DNA from: Bradyrhizobium sp. AUGA SZCCT0176
GTDB lineage: Bacteria; Pseudomonadota; Alphaproteobacteria; Rhizobiales; Xanthobacteraceae
Reading direction: 5' to 3'
Length of the DNA stretch: 64,000 nucleotides
Assembly: GCF_018130145.1 (NCBI RefSeq)
Contig: NZ_JAFCMB010000001.1
Coordinates: 558,001-622,000 of the forward strand
In this document: positions 62,278 through 64,000 of the stretch, piece by piece
Layout: every line of letters begins with the position of its first letter
How positions within the stretch are numbered: position 1 is the first letter of the stretch
Made by a program: the position numbers and the translations under genes
The notes under the pieces: generated by a model
What the model saw: only the letters and a program-made list of their open reading frames with translations
Told to the model about the DNA's origin: nothing
The model's database searches: none

Positions 62278-62304
62278 ATTGTGTGCAGTTTATAGGCCAA
62301 ACTG
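62278..62304. promoter_or_regulatory. Candidate GntR operator element, site 1
   Basis: A 27-nt element reading ATTGTGTGCAGTTTATAGGC and on to AAACTG. It matches the element at 63767-63793 (ATTGCATGCAGTTTGGCGGC onward) at 20 of 27 positions. A further TGCATGCAATT follows at 62316-62326. It lies in the divergent promoter region of the amidohydrolase and NTF2-like genes. Confidence 0.5.
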
Positions 62305-62368
62305 TTCAAAATATGTGCATGCAATTGGAGGCCCCGATTGTAGTATTCTGGGATCAGGAGCAGCCGCC

Positions 62369-62788
62369 ATGTCCATTTCCGCCAAAGCTGAAAAGCGCCC
62401 CCTCTCGGATGTCGAAGTGGTCGAAGCCTATCTCACGGCATCGATGATCCCGGATCCGGATGCGGCGGCGGCCTACATGAAGTCGGGCACCATCATCACC
62501 TTTACCGGCGGGCGCGAATTCGATCATCCGCGCGGGCCGACCGGCTTCAACGCAGCGCGCTACCGCTGGGTCAAGAAGAAGATGGACCGTTTCGACGTCT
62601 GCCCGGGTGCGGACGAGACCGTGGTCTACAGTATCGGCACGCTGTACGGCGAATGGATCGACGGCACGCCATTCGAAGGCAACCGCTATGTCGATCGCTT
62701 TGTCGTGAGGGGCGGCCAGATCGTGAAGATGGATGTCTGGAACGACAGCGCGGAACGCATTCTGGTTCAGAGAGGGATTGAGGCGTAG
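62369..62788 (+). CDS. SnoaL/NTF2-like protein
   Basis: A 139-residue protein of the nuclear-transport-factor-2 fold: VEVVEAYLTASMIPDPDAAAAYMKSGTIITFTGG, FNAARYRWVKKKMDRFDVCPG, YGEWIDGTPFEGNRYVDRFVVRGGQIVKMDVWNDSAE. It ends with the usual long final strand. AGGAG at 62356-62360 supports the ATG at 62369. It is divergent from the amidohydrolase and shares its control region, so it may act on the same intermediate. It has no sequence relation that I can see to the other NTF2-like protein at 19503 beyond the fold. Confidence 0.85.
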   Translation: MSISAKAEKRPLSDVEVVEAYLTASMIPDPDAAAAYMKSGTIITFTGGREFDHPRGPTGFNAARYRWVKKKMDRFDVCPGADETVVYSIGTLYGEWIDGTPFEGNRYVDRFVVRGGQIVKMDVWNDSAERILVQRGIEA

Positions 62789-62802
62789 GGCATCCCAGTA
62801 CT

Positions 62803-62928
62803 CGTCATGCCCGGGCTTGACCCGGGCATCCACGTCTTCGCTTCAGCTCAACAAGAAAGTCGTGGATGGCCGGGCATAGGCGAGCGTAAGCGACGCCGTC
62901 CTTTAGACGGCTATGCCCGGCCATGACG
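62803..62928. repeat. Palindromic repeat element, family B
   Basis: CGTCATGCCCGGGCTTGACC at the left pairs with GGCTATGCCCGGCCATGACG at the right. A second internal pair (TCCACGTCTT with CGTGGATGG) is nested. The element is about 126 nt and fills the gap between the convergent NTF2-like and GntR genes. Confidence 0.75.
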
Positions 62929-62938
62929 GAAAAACCGA

Positions 62939-63697
62939 TTACCTCGCCCTCACCACCTTCGGCATTTTCACGACGCGCTCGCTCTCGCCCTCATCGGCGT
63001 ACGGCGCCAGAATATCCAGCAAATCGCGGCCGCGCTGAGGAGCCGGCGCCACCAGGGCCCGGTTCGCCACGGAATCCAGATGGCTGTGCATCAGGCTCAT
63101 CACCTTGGCCTCGTCACCCTTGACCAGGGCTGCGATAATCGCGCGGTGCTCATTGATCGCGCATTCCGACGAATGCGGGCGGCTGTACAGGGATAGCGTC
63201 AGGCAGCAGCGATAGGCGACTTCGCTGACGTAACGCACGAGGATCGGGCTGTTCGTCATCTGCGCGAGCAGGATGTGGAATTCGGTCGCAAGACGAATGG
63301 ATACCGCATCGGTGCCGTCGCGCGCGCCATCCTCGGCGTCGACGTGGGCGTTCAGCGTCGCGATCTGGGCCTTTGTCAGTTTGCCGGCGAGCTGGCGCAC
63401 CACCAGCCGTTCGAGCTCGATCCGGATATCAAAGGCGTCGCGGGCTTCTTGCCAGCTCGGTGTCGCCACGACAGCGATCCGGTTGCGGCGAAGTTCGACG
63501 AGGCCTTCCGCGGCGAGTTGCCCCAGCGCGTGGCGGGCAATGGTGCGGCTGACGCCGAAGCGTTCGCCGAGCGAATCCTCAGGCAGTTTTGCGCCGGGCT
63601 CCAGCGCCTGCTCGATGATGGCGCGGCGAAGCGCGCGGCAGATCACCCCGACCTTGTCGGATGATTCCGCATTCTTGCCGGCCGAGCGAGGCGCCAT
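62939..63697 (-). CDS. GntR/FCD-family transcriptional regulator
   Basis: A 252-residue repressor. The N-terminal winged helix is KVGVICRALRRAIIEQALEPGAKLPEDSLGERFGVSRTIARHALGQLAAEGLVELRRNRIAVVA (about residues 14-77). The all-helical FCD ligand domain follows: FDIRIELERLVVRQLAG, ATEFHILLAQMTNSPILVRYV, EHRAIIAALVKGDEAKVMSLMHSHLDSV. The His residues of the last motifs suggest a metal-bound ligand. The ATG at 63697 has AGGGA 7 nt upstream; a longer frame starting at 63949 would run through the promoter region. Operator-like elements lie at its own promoter and at the amidohydrolase promoter. Confidence 0.9.
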   Translation of the reverse strand: MAPRSAGKNAESSDKVGVICRALRRAIIEQALEPGAKLPEDSLGERFGVSRTIARHALGQLAAEGLVELRRNRIAVVATPSWQEARDAFDIRIELERLVVRQLAGKLTKAQIATLNAHVDAEDGARDGTDAVSIRLATEFHILLAQMTNSPILVRYVSEVAYRCCLTLSLYSRPHSSECAINEHRAIIAALVKGDEAKVMSLMHSHLDSVANRALVAPAPQRGRDLLDILAPYADEGESERVVKMPKVVRAR

Positions 63698-63766
63698 GAG
63701 CGAATCCCTGAAGGAGTGCTTCGAATGCGCCCTCATATCACAAATGGGAGACAATTGAGCGCCTGA

Positions 63767-63793
63767 ATTGCATGCAGTTTGGCGGCCGAATTG
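63767..63793. promoter_or_regulatory. Candidate GntR operator element, site 2
   Basis: A 27-nt element that matches 62278-62304 at 20 of 27 positions. The TTGCATGCA core (63769-63777 region) recurs as TTGCATGCAC at 63871-63880 and GCATGCAA near 63896-63903. It lies between the GntR gene and the divergent ABC ATPase gene. Confidence 0.5.
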
Positions 63794-63888
63794 CCTAAAA
63801 GGAATCCGCTGGTTTGGGCGTCTTTTTGCGATCCCATTGATTCCAAACGCGAGTTTTGCTGGCATCCGGCTTGCATGCACTTCCAGCC

Positions 63889-64000
63889 ATGATGCGCATG
63901 CAACCAGATTCGGAATTCTCCGGCGCGCCGGTTTCGGCCCCCGCTGCACCCATCGCGATTGAGCTGTCGGACGCCTCCGTCACCTTCGGCCGTGGCGACC
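63889..64000 (+). CDS. ABC transporter ATP-binding protein, N-terminal start (3' end outside window)
   Basis: Only about 37 codons are present: MMRMQPDSEFSGAPVSAPAA, then PIAIELSDASVTFGRGD. The IELSDASVTFGRGD strand is the usual opening of SsuB/TauB/NrtD-type importer ATPases for sulfonates, nitrate or pyrimidine-like compounds. Walker A would lie just outside. The ATG at 63889 is first in frame; 63892 and 63898 are alternatives, none with a good Shine-Dalgarno site. It is divergent from the GntR gene with operator-like motifs between, so it probably belongs to the amidohydrolase regulon. Confidence 0.6.
   Translation, partial: MMRMQPDSEFSGAPVSAPAAPIAIELSDASVTFGRGD

Noticed and set aside
1..64000. 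Insertion sequences, prophage, CRISPR or integrons
   Set aside because: No transposase, integrase or phage gene and no regularly spaced direct repeats were seen; the repeats found are short palindromic intergenic elements.

Overview
The window looks like chromosomal DNA from a Bradyrhizobium-like alphaproteobacterium. I infer this from the high GC content, the three ABC importer operons with Tat or Sec binding proteins, the MmcB, SthA and lpxD-type genes, and several palindromic intergenic repeat families of the kind common in Bradyrhizobium, Rhodopseudomonas and Nitrobacter. There are about 55 genes, two of them cut by the window ends (an SGNH hydrolase at the left, an ABC ATPase at the right). 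I see no rRNA, tRNA, CRISPR array, insertion sequence or phage.

Region by region. 1-4.2 kb: flavin monooxygenase-like enzyme, VOC protein, and an auxiliary tryptophanyl-tRNA synthetase. The synthetase is preceded by what reads as a complete trp attenuator: a 16-residue leader peptide with tandem Trp codons, a pause hairpin, an antiterminator and a terminator. 4.2-21.5 kb: FGE-like secreted protein, GT-C-like membrane protein, sthA, MFS pump, PHB-depolymerase-type esterase, metallo-hydrolase, orphan lpxD paralogue, vWA protein, mmcB, a double-glycine leader peptide, 3-hydroxyacyl-CoA dehydrogenase, DUF5107 and CAP secreted proteins, and an alpha/beta-hydrolase fused to a class III cyclase. 21.5-30.6 kb: one minus-strand sugar operon (ROK regulator, binding protein, two permeases, ATPase, two SDRs, an alcohol dehydrogenase) with a divergent SDR and a near-ideal ROK operator palindrome.

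30.6-32.1 kb: a compact RiPP operon, with a Gly/Arg/Phe-rich precursor carrying five Phe-x-Arg motifs followed by its radical SAM/SPASM maturase. 32.1-33.4 kb is gene-poor and repeat-rich. 33.4-38.4 kb: formamidase, isochorismatase-type cysteine hydrolase and a second sugar-type ABC operon. 38.6-41.3 kb: MetX-like hydrolase plus membrane desaturase, with a TetR gene and a promoter overlapped by a palindrome. 41.3-49.7 kb: VOC protein, FAD amine oxidase-like enzyme, an Opp/Dpp-type peptide ABC operon, and an HU-like protein with a strong terminator.

49.8-59.5 kb: SDR, CmcJ-like oxygenase, then a plus-strand operon of MFS transporter, class III aminotransferase (broken near its N terminus by an apparent 1-nt deletion), hydantoinase B, hydantoinase A and an orphan branched-chain-type binding protein. 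59.6-64 kb: enolase-superfamily dehydratase, cytosine-deaminase-like amidohydrolase, NTF2-like protein, a GntR/FCD regulator and the start of an ABC ATPase. A 27-nt element occurs in both intergenic promoter regions of this last group and probably marks the GntR operator.

Overall the segment is accessory metabolic DNA: uptake modules paired with small sets of oxidoreductases, amidohydrolases and local regulators. The two most notable items are the attenuator-controlled tryptophanyl-tRNA synthetase and the FxR radical-SAM RiPP operon.
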